Below the pieces are notes generated by a model. That model made no database searches, had not been told where the DNA came from, and saw only the letters and a list, made by a program, of their open reading frames with translations. Positions 49,817-59,160 of a stretch of 64,000 bases of DNA are shown here, piece by piece. The position numbers were made by a program, and so were the translations under genes. Position 1 is the first letter of the stretch. Every line of letters begins with the position of its first letter. Origin of the DNA: Neolewinella maritima (GTDB lineage: Bacteria > Bacteroidota > Bacteroidia > Chitinophagales > Saprospiraceae); NCBI RefSeq assembly GCF_923081025.1, contig NZ_CAKLPZ010000001.1:1178001-1242000 (forward strand). The letters run 5' to 3'.

Positions 49817-52348
49817 TTGCGCTACTTTTCATTGCTCTTAGTACTTACTTTGTGCACCTGCGTTCGCGCCCAGAGTGCTACTAGTGAGGCCGATCGCCCC
49901 CTAACCTACTACCTGCCGGATCTGGAGTACGACCCCAGCATCCCCACCCCGGAGAGTTTCCTGGGCTACCAGATCGGGGACTGGCACATCTCGCACGACC
50001 TGCAGCAGGCCTACATGCGGCTCCTGGCGGCCAGTAGCGACCGGATCGAACTGATGGAGATCGGGCGGACGTACGAGCATCGTCCGCTGCTGAACCTGAT
50101 CTTTACGAGTCCGGAGAACCACGGCCGACTGGAGGAGCTGCGGCAGCGTCACCTGAACTGGAACCTGGCCGACGGGGGACTGAGCGACGGTGATCTGGAG
50201 GAGGTGCCCGCCGTACTGTATCAGGGATTCTCGATCCACGGCAACGAGCCCAGTGGAGCCAATGCCGCGCCGCTGGTCGCCTACTACCTGGCCGCCGCTC
50301 CCCTGAGCGAAGTAGCCTTCCTGGAGAATAACATCGTGGTATTCGACCCCGCCTATAATCCGGACGGAATGAACCGCTTCGCCAGCTGGGTGAACAGCCA
50401 CAAGAACAAGACGCTGACCGCCGACCCCAACGACCGGGAGTACAACGAGGCCTACCCCCGCGGGCGGAGCAACCACTACTGGTTCGACCTCAACCGGGAC
50501 TGGCTGCCCGTGCAGCACCCCGAGAGTCGGGCCCGTATTGCGGCCTTCCACCGTTGGAAGCCGAACGTGCTCACCGACCACCACGAGATGGGTAAGGACG
50601 CCACCTTCTTTTTCATGCCCGGTGAGCCCACGCGGGTGCACCCCAGCACCCCGAAGATCAATCAGGAGCTGACGGCCAGGATCGGTACCTACCACGCCGC
50701 GGCTCTCGACGAGATTGGCTCGCTGTACTACAGTGGGGAGGGGTATGACGACTTCTACTACGGCAAGGGCTCTACCTACCCCGATATCCACGGTACGGTC
50801 GGAATTCTGTTCGAGCAGGCCAGCTCGCGGGGGCACCTGCAGGAGACGGAGAACGGTCTGCTCGACTTCCCCTTCACGGTGCGCAACCAGGTGACCACCG
50901 CCCTGAGTACCCTGGAGGCCTTTGGGGAACTGCGCAACGAACTGCTGACCTACCAGCGCGATTTTAATCTGGATGGTGTAACGCAGAGTGGCTACGTCAT
51001 CGATGCCGACGGCGATCCGGGCCGCGCGCGGGAGCTGGCCAACATCCTGGCACGCCACGATCTGCCCGTACAGCGTGGCACGGGCGGCGACGGCGAGGCC
51101 TACTACGTACCAAAAACCCCCTTTTCGGAGGCGGCCTTCGAGCCCATCTTGGAGTTTGAGGACAGTCTGTTTTACGACGTATCCACCTTCTCGCTGCCGA
51201 TGGCCTTTAATTTGCCGTACAGCGAGGTGAGCGGGGGCGTGCCGGGTGGACGCGACTGGACGGACTACGATCCCGCGGCCGCACTGCCCGCCGTAGACCA
51301 CGCGGCGGCGACCTACGCATACCTACTCCCTGCTAACGACTACTACTCCGCTAAGGCGGTATACCGACTGCTCGCGGCCGGCGTGCGCGTTAAGGTCAGT
51401 GACCAGCCCTTCGCTACCGGCGACGGACAAAACAGCTTCGGCAGGGGTACGGCGATGATCCCGGTAGTGGGTCAGGACATGACGGTGGAGGAACTGCACA
51501 CGCTCATTACTGAGATAGAGAACGAAACGGGGCTGGACTTCATTCCCGCTGGCGGAGGCACCGTCGATGCGGGCGGGCTCATGTTCGGCTCCCGCTCGGC
51601 CTACCAAACACTGCGCACGCCGGAGATCGCTCTGTTGGTAGAAGGCGGCACCAATAGCCTGGACGCCGGGGAGATCTGGCACCTGCTCGACCAACGCTTC
51701 GGCATACCGATCACCAAACTGCCCATCGATGAGGTGGCCGAAACCGACCTGAGCCGCTACAATACGATCGTGATGCCGGATGGCCGCTACGACAACCTCC
51801 ACGAGGACGTTGCCACCGCCCTGCAGGAGTGGATGGGTAGCGACCACGTGTTCATCACCATCGAACGCGCCGGCACCTGGGCGGCGAAGAACGGACTGGC
51901 TGAGATCACTACCCGCAAGGTGGAAAACCCCGACTCCAGCATCACGCAGCGCCCCTACGAAAAGGCCTATCGCGACCGCAGCGGCCGCGTGCTGGGCGGA
52001 TCCATCTACCAGGCTACGGGCGATCTGACTCATCCGCTACTCTTCGGTCTTCAGCGGGAGGAGATGCCGGTGTTCCGTACGGGTACGCTGCTCTACGAGC
52101 CGGCGAAGAACGTCTACGCCACCCCCCTACGCTACACCGACGCGCCGTTGGTGAGCGGCTACAGTCCCCGCAGCTTCGCGGACTCGGCCGCCGGATCGGC
52201 GGCCATCATCGTGTGCGGCGTTAACGGCGGCCGTACGATCTCTTTCGCCAGCAACCCCAATTTCCGGGGCTTCTGGTACGGCGGCAACCGACTGTTTATG
52301 AATGCCATCTTTTTTGGCTCTACCATCTCCGGTGCCGCAGCAGAATAA
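49817..52348 (+). CDS. M14-family zinc carboxypeptidase, exported
   Basis: 843 residues if started at the TTG at 49817, which gives a signal peptide (MRYFSLLLVLTLCTCVRAQ); a TTG at 49751 would leave only 11 bp to the divergent gene. Zinc motif HGNE (His141, Glu144, in GFSIHGNEPSGANA), FDLNRDWLP and TDHHEMGKD (third His near 255) define an M14 metallopeptidase. The C-terminal 350 residues include a glutamine-amidotransferase-like segment (YNTIVMPDGRYDNL) often seen in the large Bacteroidota members. It should trim peptides in the periplasm or outside the cell. Confidence 0.9.
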   Translation: MRYFSLLLVLTLCTCVRAQSATSEADRPLTYYLPDLEYDPSIPTPESFLGYQIGDWHISHDLQQAYMRLLAASSDRIELMEIGRTYEHRPLLNLIFTSPENHGRLEELRQRHLNWNLADGGLSDGDLEEVPAVLYQGFSIHGNEPSGANAAPLVAYYLAAAPLSEVAFLENNIVVFDPAYNPDGMNRFASWVNSHKNKTLTADPNDREYNEAYPRGRSNHYWFDLNRDWLPVQHPESRARIAAFHRWKPNVLTDHHEMGKDATFFFMPGEPTRVHPSTPKINQELTARIGTYHAAALDEIGSLYYSGEGYDDFYYGKGSTYPDIHGTVGILFEQASSRGHLQETENGLLDFPFTVRNQVTTALSTLEAFGELRNELLTYQRDFNLDGVTQSGYVIDADGDPGRARELANILARHDLPVQRGTGGDGEAYYVPKTPFSEAAFEPILEFEDSLFYDVSTFSLPMAFNLPYSEVSGGVPGGRDWTDYDPAAALPAVDHAAATYAYLLPANDYYSAKAVYRLLAAGVRVKVSDQPFATGDGQNSFGRGTAMIPVVGQDMTVEELHTLITEIENETGLDFIPAGGGTVDAGGLMFGSRSAYQTLRTPEIALLVEGGTNSLDAGEIWHLLDQRFGIPITKLPIDEVAETDLSRYNTIVMPDGRYDNLHEDVATALQEWMGSDHVFITIERAGTWAAKNGLAEITTRKVENPDSSITQRPYEKAYRDRSGRVLGGSIYQATGDLTHPLLFGLQREEMPVFRTGTLLYEPAKNVYATPLRYTDAPLVSGYSPRSFADSAAGSAAIIVCGVNGGRTISFASNPNFRGFWYGGNRLFMNAIFFGSTISGAAAE

Positions 52349-52352
52349 CCTT

Positions 52353-53555
52353 ATGAAGTTCTACCCCGCACAGGTCGACGCCATCGCCGAAGCCCTGCAA
52401 AATATCTTTCAAAACGGTACCTACGCCGACCGCGAGATCGCCCGCATCCTCAAGGCCGACAAGCGGCGGGGAAGCAAGGACCGCGCCTTTATCGCCGAGC
52501 ATACCTATGGCGTGGTGCGCTACTATCGTCTTTACGCTCACCTGGCCGGGGGGGAACCGCGCGAGAAGTCCGATTACTGGCGTCTCGTCGGCGTACACCT
52601 ACTGCTGCAGGGTCACGTACTGCCCAACTGGCGCGAGTTTGCCGGACTGAATATGGCCGACCTCCAGGAAGACCTCGGCGCGGCGCGGGCCGAGCGCGTA
52701 CTGCGCGAGAGCATTCCCGACTGGCTCGACGAGCTGGGCGAACAGCAACTGGGCGCAGACTGGGCACCCACCCTGACTGCCCTCAACGAACAGGCACCGG
52801 TCGTTCTGCGCGCCAACCGACTCAAGGCCAGCCCTACCGAAGTGCAAACGGCCCTAGCTGCCGATGGTATCGTCACCGAGCTCCTCGACGCCGACGCCCT
52901 GCGCGTGACCGAACGCAAGAACCTGTTTCGCACCCAGGCCTTCCGCGACGGACTCTTCGAGCTACAGGATTTCAGCAGTCAGCAGGCCGCCCCCGCCCTG
53001 GAGGCCGAGCCCGGGCAACTGGTCATCGACGCCTGCGCCGGAGCCGGCGGCAAAACCCTGCACCTGGCGGCTTTGATGGAGAATAAGGGCCGTCTGCTCA
53101 GTCTCGATATCCACGGCTGGAAGCTGGACGAGCTTAAGCGCCGCGCCCGCCGTGCCGGGGTCACGAATATGGAGCCCCGCCCCATCACCAGCACTAAGAT
53201 CACCAAACGACTCACCGGCAAGGCCGACCGGGTACTGCTCGACGTACCCTGCTCCGGTCTGGGTGTACTGCGCCGCAATCCGGACGCCAAATGGAAATTG
53301 TACCCCGACGTGATCGATCGCGTGGTAGCCGAGCAAGCCGATATCCTTAGCCGATACAGCCGCATGGTCAAGCCCGGTGGTAAGCTGGTGTACGCGACCT
53401 GTAGCGTGCTACCGCGTGAGAATGAGCAGCAGGTAGCGCAGTTCCTGGCTTCCGACGCCGGACGGGGCTGGACGCTGGAGTACAGTCAGAGCTACCTGCC
53501 GCAGCGCGATGGCTACGACGGATTCTTTGTGAGCCGGATGTCCTTAACGGAGTAG
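52353..53555 (+). CDS. RsmB/NOP-family rRNA or tRNA cytosine-5 methyltransferase
   Basis: 400 residues from the ATG at 52353. The N-terminal 140 residues are helical and NusB/RsmB-like. The methyltransferase core has SAM motif I VIDACAGAGGKTLHL, motif IV LLDVPCSGLGVLRRNPDAKWK (Cys involved in product release) and motif VI VYATCSVLPRENE with the catalytic Cys. It methylates cytosine C5 in structured RNA; 16S rRNA is the likely target by analogy to RsmB. It follows the peptidase gene by 4 bp and overlaps the convergent cyclase by 43 bp. Confidence 0.93.
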   Translation: MKFYPAQVDAIAEALQNIFQNGTYADREIARILKADKRRGSKDRAFIAEHTYGVVRYYRLYAHLAGGEPREKSDYWRLVGVHLLLQGHVLPNWREFAGLNMADLQEDLGAARAERVLRESIPDWLDELGEQQLGADWAPTLTALNEQAPVVLRANRLKASPTEVQTALAADGIVTELLDADALRVTERKNLFRTQAFRDGLFELQDFSSQQAAPALEAEPGQLVIDACAGAGGKTLHLAALMENKGRLLSLDIHGWKLDELKRRARRAGVTNMEPRPITSTKITKRLTGKADRVLLDVPCSGLGVLRRNPDAKWKLYPDVIDRVVAEQADILSRYSRMVKPGGKLVYATCSVLPRENEQQVAQFLASDAGRGWTLEYSQSYLPQRDGYDGFFVSRMSLTE

Positions 53556-54925
53556 CGGTCCATCATGCCGATATTCTTCGCATCGAAGGTGCCGGTATGC
53601 GTGCACTGGAAGCGTTTATCCAGCCGGTCGCAGGTAGCCTGACTTACGGTCACCTCCCCCGGAGTACCGGCCGCTTCCAGCCGCGCGGCTTGATTGACGG
53701 TGTCTCCCCAGATGTCGTAGGCAAACTTGTGCTGCCCCACCACCCCGGCTACTACTTCACCACTGTGGATGCCAATGCGGGCGGTAAATAGTTGCTTCTT
53801 CTTCAGGTACTCCTGCATCTCCAGCGCGGCCCGCACGGTCTTGGCGGCGTGATCGGGATCGGGCTCCGGCAAGCCGCAGACGCACATGTACGCATCGCCG
53901 ATCGTCTTGATCTTTTCCAGTCCATGCCGCGCGGTGATCTCATCAAAGGCCCGGAATGTTTCGTCGAGCATGCGCACCAGTTCCTCCGGCTCGGTGCGAC
54001 TGGCGATCTTGCTGAAGCCCACGAAGTCGGAGAAGAACACGGTAGCCTCCTCGAAGCGGCGCGCGGTGGCCTTACCGCTGTCCTTGAGTTCTTTTGCAAC
54101 CGATGAAGGTAAAATATTGAGTAGCAAATCATTCGAACGCTTTTGTTCTTCTTCGATCCGGCTATTCTTCTCGCTGAGCAGCTGCTGGAATTTCTGCGAG
54201 GAGCGGTACCGCAAGTAGAGCAGACCGAGTGCGACGAGTACGCCCAGCGCCAGGACGATAAAGAAGTTGCGCCGTTGTCGTTCTTCCTGCGTCAGGGCCC
54301 GCTGCTCCTCTAGCAGCATATCCTGCTGCATCAGCGCGAAGCTATCGTTGAGGGCCTTAAACCGGAAGCTGTCGATGGAAAGATCCTGTTTCTGGATCCG
54401 CAGCAGCTGCCGGAGTTGGGTGTCCGTAAGCGCCTCGATCTCGCGGTTTTGCAGGGCTACGATCGCTCCCAGCGCGCTCTGATTGAGCTCGTCCTCTCGT
54501 TGTTTTGGTCGCTGCCCGCCGCGCAGCGTGCGTAGGTCCGGTAGGCGGACTATGCCCATAGTATCCGACCCCGTGATCTGCTGAAGACGGGCAGTGATGG
54601 AGTCTACCGAAGCATTCATTCCCGCCGTACGAAAGCCTGTCGATGCTGCGCGCAGGGCCTTCACGCCCTCGATGCGATCGGTAGATTTCGCCTGCGAGTC
54701 TTCGAGCAGGGCCCGGCCGCGCAGGTAGTTACCGTACGCCTCCACGTCGGGCAGTCGCTGTTGCTGGCCGGACTCCATCAGGGCCTCGCTCTGCGCGCGG
54801 GCCAGGGCATACTTACCCTGACGTATCATCTGTTCGATGGCCGCGATCTGTCCGTCGTAGCGGGTCTGGGCGGAGAGCGCAGGTGCGAGGCCAAGGAGCA
54901 GTAGAAGCAGGGTAGTACGCAACAT
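53513..54925 (-). CDS. Class III adenylate/guanylate cyclase with periplasmic N terminus
   Basis: 470 residues from the ATG at 54925. Signal or anchor (MLRTTLLLLLLGLAPALSAQ), a helical sensor of about 200 residues, a membrane helix near 220-238 and a coiled linker lead to the cyclase domain. Metal Asp residues lie in VFFSDFVGFS (Asp300) and KTIGDAYM (Asp344). The purine-specifying pair Lys340 and Asp404 (AYDIWGD) predicts ATP as substrate. Asn411 and Arg415 (VNQAAR) stabilise the transition state. All catalytic residues are present, so it should make cAMP. The sensor part has TPR-like helices without a clear domain match. Confidence 0.93.
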   Translation of the reverse strand: MLRTTLLLLLLGLAPALSAQTRYDGQIAAIEQMIRQGKYALARAQSEALMESGQQQRLPDVEAYGNYLRGRALLEDSQAKSTDRIEGVKALRAASTGFRTAGMNASVDSITARLQQITGSDTMGIVRLPDLRTLRGGQRPKQREDELNQSALGAIVALQNREIEALTDTQLRQLLRIQKQDLSIDSFRFKALNDSFALMQQDMLLEEQRALTQEERQRRNFFIVLALGVLVALGLLYLRYRSSQKFQQLLSEKNSRIEEEQKRSNDLLLNILPSSVAKELKDSGKATARRFEEATVFFSDFVGFSKIASRTEPEELVRMLDETFRAFDEITARHGLEKIKTIGDAYMCVCGLPEPDPDHAAKTVRAALEMQEYLKKKQLFTARIGIHSGEVVAGVVGQHKFAYDIWGDTVNQAARLEAAGTPGEVTVSQATCDRLDKRFQCTHTGTFDAKNIGMMDRYSVKDIRLTKNPS

Positions 54926-54972
54926 TAGGTACAACGTACGGTAAGAATCGGGAGGCCGGTTGTGCGGGGGTG

Positions 54973-55305
54973 TTACTTGGTGGGATCGTGGCCCCAGTTC
55001 TTGAGGCTGTACGCCCAGTCACTGCCCTCGGCCTGCTTCGGTTTCTGCGCCAGGTGACGGTGCACGTAGCCGACTACTTTATTCATGTGCTTATAGTCGT
55101 CGTCGGTCAACTCGGCCTTTTTAGTACGTTTGATCTCGATGATCCGTTTGCCGCTCTTGTGTCCCGTGCTTTCCTTGTCGCTGCCGCTGGTGTCGCCCAC
55201 GGACTTAGACTCCTCGGTTTGTAGCCAGTCCTCCAGTTCCTGAGGCGCCATATTGACGACGTCCTTGAACTCCTGGTAGATCTCTTCGTGTGATTTATCG
55301 GCCAT
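54973..55305 (-). CDS. DUF3140 family protein
   Basis: 110 residues. EFKDVVNMAPQELEDWLQTEESKSVG, then GHKSGKRIIEIKRTKKAELTDDDYKHMNKVVGYVHRHLAQ, and a final SLKNWGHDPTK match DUF3140 along its whole length. These small, charged, soluble proteins are found across bacteria and fungi and look nucleic-acid-binding, but no role is known to me. It lies 23 bp downstream of the DUF1622 gene on the same strand. Confidence 0.9.
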   Translation of the reverse strand: MADKSHEEIYQEFKDVVNMAPQELEDWLQTEESKSVGDTSGSDKESTGHKSGKRIIEIKRTKKAELTDDDYKHMNKVVGYVHRHLAQKPKQAEGSDWAYSLKNWGHDPTK

Positions 55306-55328
55306 GGTGGGGGGAATATAGATTAAGG

Positions 55329-55748
55329 TTAGTTAGCTGATTCGTCGGCCGCATCTTCCATGCGGTTCTCGAAGGCTTCCCGGTCGCCGCTTTTTATGGC
55401 TTCGACCTCGGCGTCGATTTCCTGTTCGAGAAAGTAATTGAGTACGGTGCGAATTGTTGCGATGGCGGCGAGCTTGCCGATCTGGTCCCAGCCCGGCGCA
55501 ATGGCGGTGCTGATGATGTCCGCCGCCAGCTGAAATTCCAGTGCCACGATGAGGTAGCGGGCCAGGGTCAGCCGTAGCGCTACGAAGTCCTGCTCCGTGC
55601 GGGTGAAGATCCGACCGGCGTAAAGCCACAGGGCAATCACTACTCCCCAGGCGATCACCAGTACGCCGCAGAGTTCTACGGCTAGCTTGACGTACTCCGC
55701 GAAGTGGTAGATATAGCCCTCGGCCTGTTCGTAAAAGTGGTCTTCCAT
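55329..55748 (-). CDS. DUF1622 membrane protein
   Basis: 139 residues. Two or three hydrophobic helices are seen: VKLAVELCGVLVIAWGVVIALWLYAG, the segment ARYLIVALEFQLAADIISTAI, and AAIATIRTVLNYFLEQEI. The middle motif LEFQLAADIISTAI...IGKLAAIATIRTVLNYFL is the DUF1622 signature. It is an inner-membrane protein of unknown function. It follows the SDR gene by 3 bp, so the two are in one operon with DUF3140. Confidence 0.9.
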   Translation of the reverse strand: MEDHFYEQAEGYIYHFAEYVKLAVELCGVLVIAWGVVIALWLYAGRIFTRTEQDFVALRLTLARYLIVALEFQLAADIISTAIAPGWDQIGKLAAIATIRTVLNYFLEQEIDAEVEAIKSGDREAFENRMEDAADESAN

Positions 55749-55751
55749 AAG

Positions 55752-56519
55752 TTAGTGCAGGTAGCTGGCTCCGTTCAGATCCAGTACACTACCGGTAGTG
55801 AAGCGGGCCTCCGGACTGGCGAGGTAAAGTACGGCGCGGGCCACTTCCTCTACCGTCGCTACGCGATTGAGGGGACTTTGCGCCCGGACTGCCTCGCCGG
55901 CCTCACCCTGCAAGTGCGGACGGGCCATGGCGGTCTCGATGAAACCCGGAGCGATGGCGTGTACGGTAATATTATCACTACCTACCTCCCGGGCCAGACT
56001 CTGGCTCAGGCTATGCAGACCGGCCTTGGCAGCTCCGTAGCCGACCTGTCCGGCCTCCCCACGGTACGCTCCCCGGCTTCCGATGTTGATGATGGTGCCA
56101 CCCCCCCGGCGGCGCATGTGCTGGATGACCTGAAAGGCCGCTGCGGCGGGACCGACCAGATTGGTATTGAGCGTCTGCTGAAAGGTAGCCAGCCAGGTAT
56201 CGAAGGGCATGCTACCGTCCACGGGATGCGGCTGAAAGATCCCCGCATTATTGATTAGAATATCCACCCGGCCCAGTTTAGCTACCGCGCTATCGACCAG
56301 GCGCCGCGCCGCCTGCGGATCGGACAGATCGGCCTGCAGTACGGCGTGCCCCGCCCCGGGTAGCGAAGCCTGCAACAGCTTTGCTTCAGCTGCACTGCTG
56401 TGGTAGTGGATACACACCCGTGCACCGGCCTGCGCGAGTAGGGTAGCGGTAGCCCGGCCTACCCCCCGGCTGCTGCCGGTGACCAGGGCGGTGCGATTGC
56501 TGAAGTCGACTGTTATCAT
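55752..56519 (-). CDS. Short-chain dehydrogenase/reductase, FabG-like
   Basis: 255 residues. The cofactor motif TGSSRGVGRATATLL and the structural NNAG (ILINNAGIFQP) are present. The catalytic Ser (NIGSRGAYRGEAG), Tyr and Lys (YGAAKAGLHSLSQSLARE) are in place, and the C terminus FTTGSVLDLNGASYLH is standard. The Arg after TGSS suggests NADP(H). It may be a 3-oxoacyl-ACP reductase or act on another alcohol or ketone. It heads an operon with DUF1622 and DUF3140. Confidence 0.9.
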   Translation of the reverse strand: MITVDFSNRTALVTGSSRGVGRATATLLAQAGARVCIHYHSSAAEAKLLQASLPGAGHAVLQADLSDPQAARRLVDSAVAKLGRVDILINNAGIFQPHPVDGSMPFDTWLATFQQTLNTNLVGPAAAAFQVIQHMRRRGGGTIINIGSRGAYRGEAGQVGYGAAKAGLHSLSQSLAREVGSDNITVHAIAPGFIETAMARPHLQGEAGEAVRAQSPLNRVATVEEVARAVLYLASPEARFTTGSVLDLNGASYLH

Positions 56520-56591
56520 AGTGTAAAGGTTGGTGGGCTCGTCATACTATCCGGGGGGGCTAGGCGTCTTAGCGGTATCACCCTATAAGCT

Positions 56592-57554
56592 ATGTACTAC
56601 CGCCTCGTGTTCGTTTTCCTCCTGCTGGCCAGCTCCCTCTGTAGCTGGGGGCAGGCCGGTACCCTAGCTAGGAAGGATCAGCAGGCCCTCCAGGAGGCCG
56701 AGCTGCGCATGGCCATTTTGGTGGAGACGGTCTACACCGATAGCTCCGCCGAGGTCCGCTTCCAGGCCTGCCGGGACCTCATCCGGGAATTGGTCACCGC
56801 GCTGGACCGACCGAACTCCTTCGCCTACCCCTTCGACCAGTTGCCGGGACTGAGTATCCAGTACGCACCGGACCGAAGCTTTCGCATATTCAGCTGGGAG
56901 CTGATGGTGGACCGCGATGGATACCGCCACTACGGCGCCGTACAAAAGAATAGCAAACAGCTTGAACTGGAAGCACTCGTCGACCGGGGTGACGGCTGGC
57001 TGAAAAACCCGGAGAATGCAGTAGTGGGCGCCAGCAACTGGCTAGGCTACGTGGTCTATACCATTGTAGCGGGGGGGACGTACGATGGACGGTCGTACTA
57101 CTTCGTCCTGGGCTACGACAGCTACGAGGCGTACCGGCGGCGCAAGGTGCTTGACGTCCTGCACTTCGACGAAGCGGGTAAGGCGGTGTTCGGACTGCCC
57201 GTCTTCCACACCTATACCGACTCTGACCTACTGTTACTCGACCGTGCCCGTATGATCATGGTGTACGGGGCCGAAGCCACTATGGCTCTGCGCTACGATG
57301 CCGAGTTAGGTGGAATCGTGTACGAGAACCTCCTCATGGTACCCGGCAACTACGGCGAGGGACCGGTCAATATGCCAGACGGTAGCTACAACCTCCTCGT
57401 GCTGGGGGAAGACGGAATGTGGCGGGAAAACGCCCAGGTATTCACCCATACCTACGAAGAAGCCCCCCGCGAGGTACCATTACCGGGCGGGGGGCGTGAT
57501 CTGCTGGGCCGTCCTGACAGCAGTCGGGTGAAGGACGGCGGCGGCGATAAGTAG
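56592..57554 (+). CDS. Exported hypothetical protein
   Basis: 320 residues with a signal peptide (MYYRLVFVFLLLASSLCSWGQ). A helical part (residues about 25-75) carries CRDLIRELVTALDRPNSF. A beta-rich domain follows (FRIFSWELMVDRDGYRHYGAVQ, YVVYTIVAGGTYDGRSYYFVLGYD, YGAEATMALRYDAELGGIVYENLLMVP). The C terminus is Gly/Pro/Asp-rich and probably flexible. I recall similar proteins in Bacteroidota but no function. It is monocistronic and convergent with the DUF2911 gene. Confidence 0.75.
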   Translation: MYYRLVFVFLLLASSLCSWGQAGTLARKDQQALQEAELRMAILVETVYTDSSAEVRFQACRDLIRELVTALDRPNSFAYPFDQLPGLSIQYAPDRSFRIFSWELMVDRDGYRHYGAVQKNSKQLELEALVDRGDGWLKNPENAVVGASNWLGYVVYTIVAGGTYDGRSYYFVLGYDSYEAYRRRKVLDVLHFDEAGKAVFGLPVFHTYTDSDLLLLDRARMIMVYGAEATMALRYDAELGGIVYENLLMVPGNYGEGPVNMPDGSYNLLVLGEDGMWRENAQVFTHTYEEAPREVPLPGGGRDLLGRPDSSRVKDGGGDK

Positions 57555-57559
57555 GGATA

Positions 57560-58210
57560 CTATTTAGCGGCGGCGGAGACCGGGAAGCTCACCTTCAGGT
57601 CGGACCACATGAGGGTCACCTCACTGCCTTCCAGGGCAAAATCCATTTTCTCGGCCGGACTAGGCAGTTCGGTAGCCGTACCCTTTACTCGGGCGACGTC
57701 GTCGCCTTCGGCATAGTCGTAGGCACCCCACTGCTCGGCCGTTTTGTTGAAAATGATGGTCCAGTCGTTCTTGTCGTTGGGCATCGTGAAGAGCGAGTAG
57801 GTTCCGGCAGCCAGTTCAGTGCCCTCGGTACCTACTTTGACGTCCTGTGCAAAAGTAATTCGCGTGGCCTCGTTCGCACCCGTTCGCCAGACCTTACCGT
57901 AGGGGACCAGATCACCGTAAATGGTGCGTTGGTTAACGGAAGGGCTACCGTAGTTGATGGTTACGTCGACGCCATCCACGGTACCCTTAAGCTGTTTGCG
58001 GGGGCTTTTGATGGTAGTATCGAGTACGGTGACGGTGTAGTTCTCCCCACCCATGGTGTTATCCGCCATGTCGTCCGTACCGCTTGGCATGACGGTGTCG
58101 GGCTCCTCCGTCGTGTTGTCGGTAGTGGAGGTGCCGTTGGATGGAGTATTGCAACTGGTAGTCAGCAGGAGGCCACTGAAGAGTAGGCCGGTAAACAGGT
58201 AGCGTGTCAT
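57560..58210 (-). CDS. DUF2911 lipoprotein
   Basis: 216 residues. The signal ends at a Cys in LLLTTSC (then NTPSNG), followed by a Thr/Asp-rich linker of about 40 residues. The domain shows SPRKQLKGTVDGVDVTINYGSPSVNQRTIYGDLVPYGKVWRTGANEATRITF, GTYSLFTMPNDKNDWTIIFN and QWGAYDY, the DUF2911 signature. The family is very common in Bacteroidota envelopes and has no known function. It is the only gene on its transcript. Confidence 0.9.
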   Translation of the reverse strand: MTRYLFTGLLFSGLLLTTSCNTPSNGTSTTDNTTEEPDTVMPSGTDDMADNTMGGENYTVTVLDTTIKSPRKQLKGTVDGVDVTINYGSPSVNQRTIYGDLVPYGKVWRTGANEATRITFAQDVKVGTEGTELAAGTYSLFTMPNDKNDWTIIFNKTAEQWGAYDYAEGDDVARVKGTATELPSPAEKMDFALEGSEVTLMWSDLKVSFPVSAAAK

Positions 58211-58269
58211 GTAGAAGGTGGTTTGATGTGGAATTGGCTACATAAACGTCCTAAGGGAGGGAAAGTGGG

Positions 58270-59088
58270 CTAACTGATCTCTTTTTTCTCCTGGTCCAGT
58301 ACGCGACTGACGAAGAAGGGGGACGGGGCATAGCCCGTCCAACCCCCGTCTACCAGCAGCTGCTGCCCGGTGATGTGACTAGCGGCCGGACTGAGTAGAA
58401 AGCCCACGGCAGCGGCCACATCCTCGGGCAGGCCCACGCGGCCGGTGGGGTTCAACTTCGCCCACACACCGGCGTAGTCGGGTTCTTCCTGCTGGGTACG
58501 CTCGGTGAGGGTAGCACCGGGGGAGACGCAGTTGACCGTGATCCCCAGCGGGCCGAGATCGAGCGTGAGTTGCTGGGCTAGCATGGCGATACCGGCCTTG
58601 GTCATACCGTAGGCTGCCAGGTTGTGATACGCCCGGTTGCCGACGTTGGAGCCGATGAGAATGATCCGTCCCCCGGACCGCTGGGCCTTGATCTGCTGCG
58701 CGGTGGCCTGCGCCAGAAAGAAGGTGCCTTTGAGGTTCAGTCCGACCACCTTATCGAAGCTCTCCTCACTGAAGGTGAAGAAGTCGCCGAACTCGGTCAG
58801 GCCCGCATTGGCCACCACCATCTCTAGCCGGCTGTCCGGAAGACCGGCCGCAAACTCGACCATGCGGTAGATGAAGTCTACGTTACCCGCATCGCCGACG
58901 TAGGCGACCGCCTTACCGATGTGTAGGCTATTGAGTTCTTCCACCGCCTGTGCGGTGCGCTCTTCGCTGATGTCATTGACCACTACGGTCGCGCCGTTTT
59001 CGATCAGGTACTTTGCGATACCAAAACCGATACCCGCCGCGCCACCGGTTACGATCGCGGTCTTGCCGTCAAATACTTGGAAATCCAT
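58270..59088 (-). CDS. Short-chain dehydrogenase/reductase, FabG/glucose dehydrogenase-like
   Basis: 272 residues. TGGAAGIGFGIAKYL (cofactor loop), VANAGLTEFGDFF, LIGSNVGNRAYHNLAAYGMTKAGIAMLAQQL (Ser, Tyr and Lys of the active site) and HITGQQLLVDGGWTGYA are classical SDR marks. VVNDISEE at the end of the second strand suggests NAD(H) preference. The substrate is unknown; sugar or acyl reductase roles are both common for this type. It is divergent from thyA. Confidence 0.9.
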   Translation of the reverse strand: MDFQVFDGKTAIVTGGAAGIGFGIAKYLIENGATVVVNDISEERTAQAVEELNSLHIGKAVAYVGDAGNVDFIYRMVEFAAGLPDSRLEMVVANAGLTEFGDFFTFSEESFDKVVGLNLKGTFFLAQATAQQIKAQRSGGRIILIGSNVGNRAYHNLAAYGMTKAGIAMLAQQLTLDLGPLGITVNCVSPGATLTERTQQEEPDYAGVWAKLNPTGRVGLPEDVAAAVGFLLSPAASHITGQQLLVDGGWTGYAPSPFFVSRVLDQEKKEIS

Positions 59089-59160
59089 AGGGTAAGCTTG
59101 ATGGCCGCTAGGGGGCCGCTAGGTGAGGTAGTGTAAAGAGCCAATCCGTAATTATAGTTT

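Noticed and set aside
49901-51301. 466-codon open frame on the minus strand
   Set aside because: It lies wholly inside the M14 peptidase gene, opposite to its conserved zinc motifs; its product is Val/Gly/Gln-rich without any domain, as expected for a high-GC antisense shadow.
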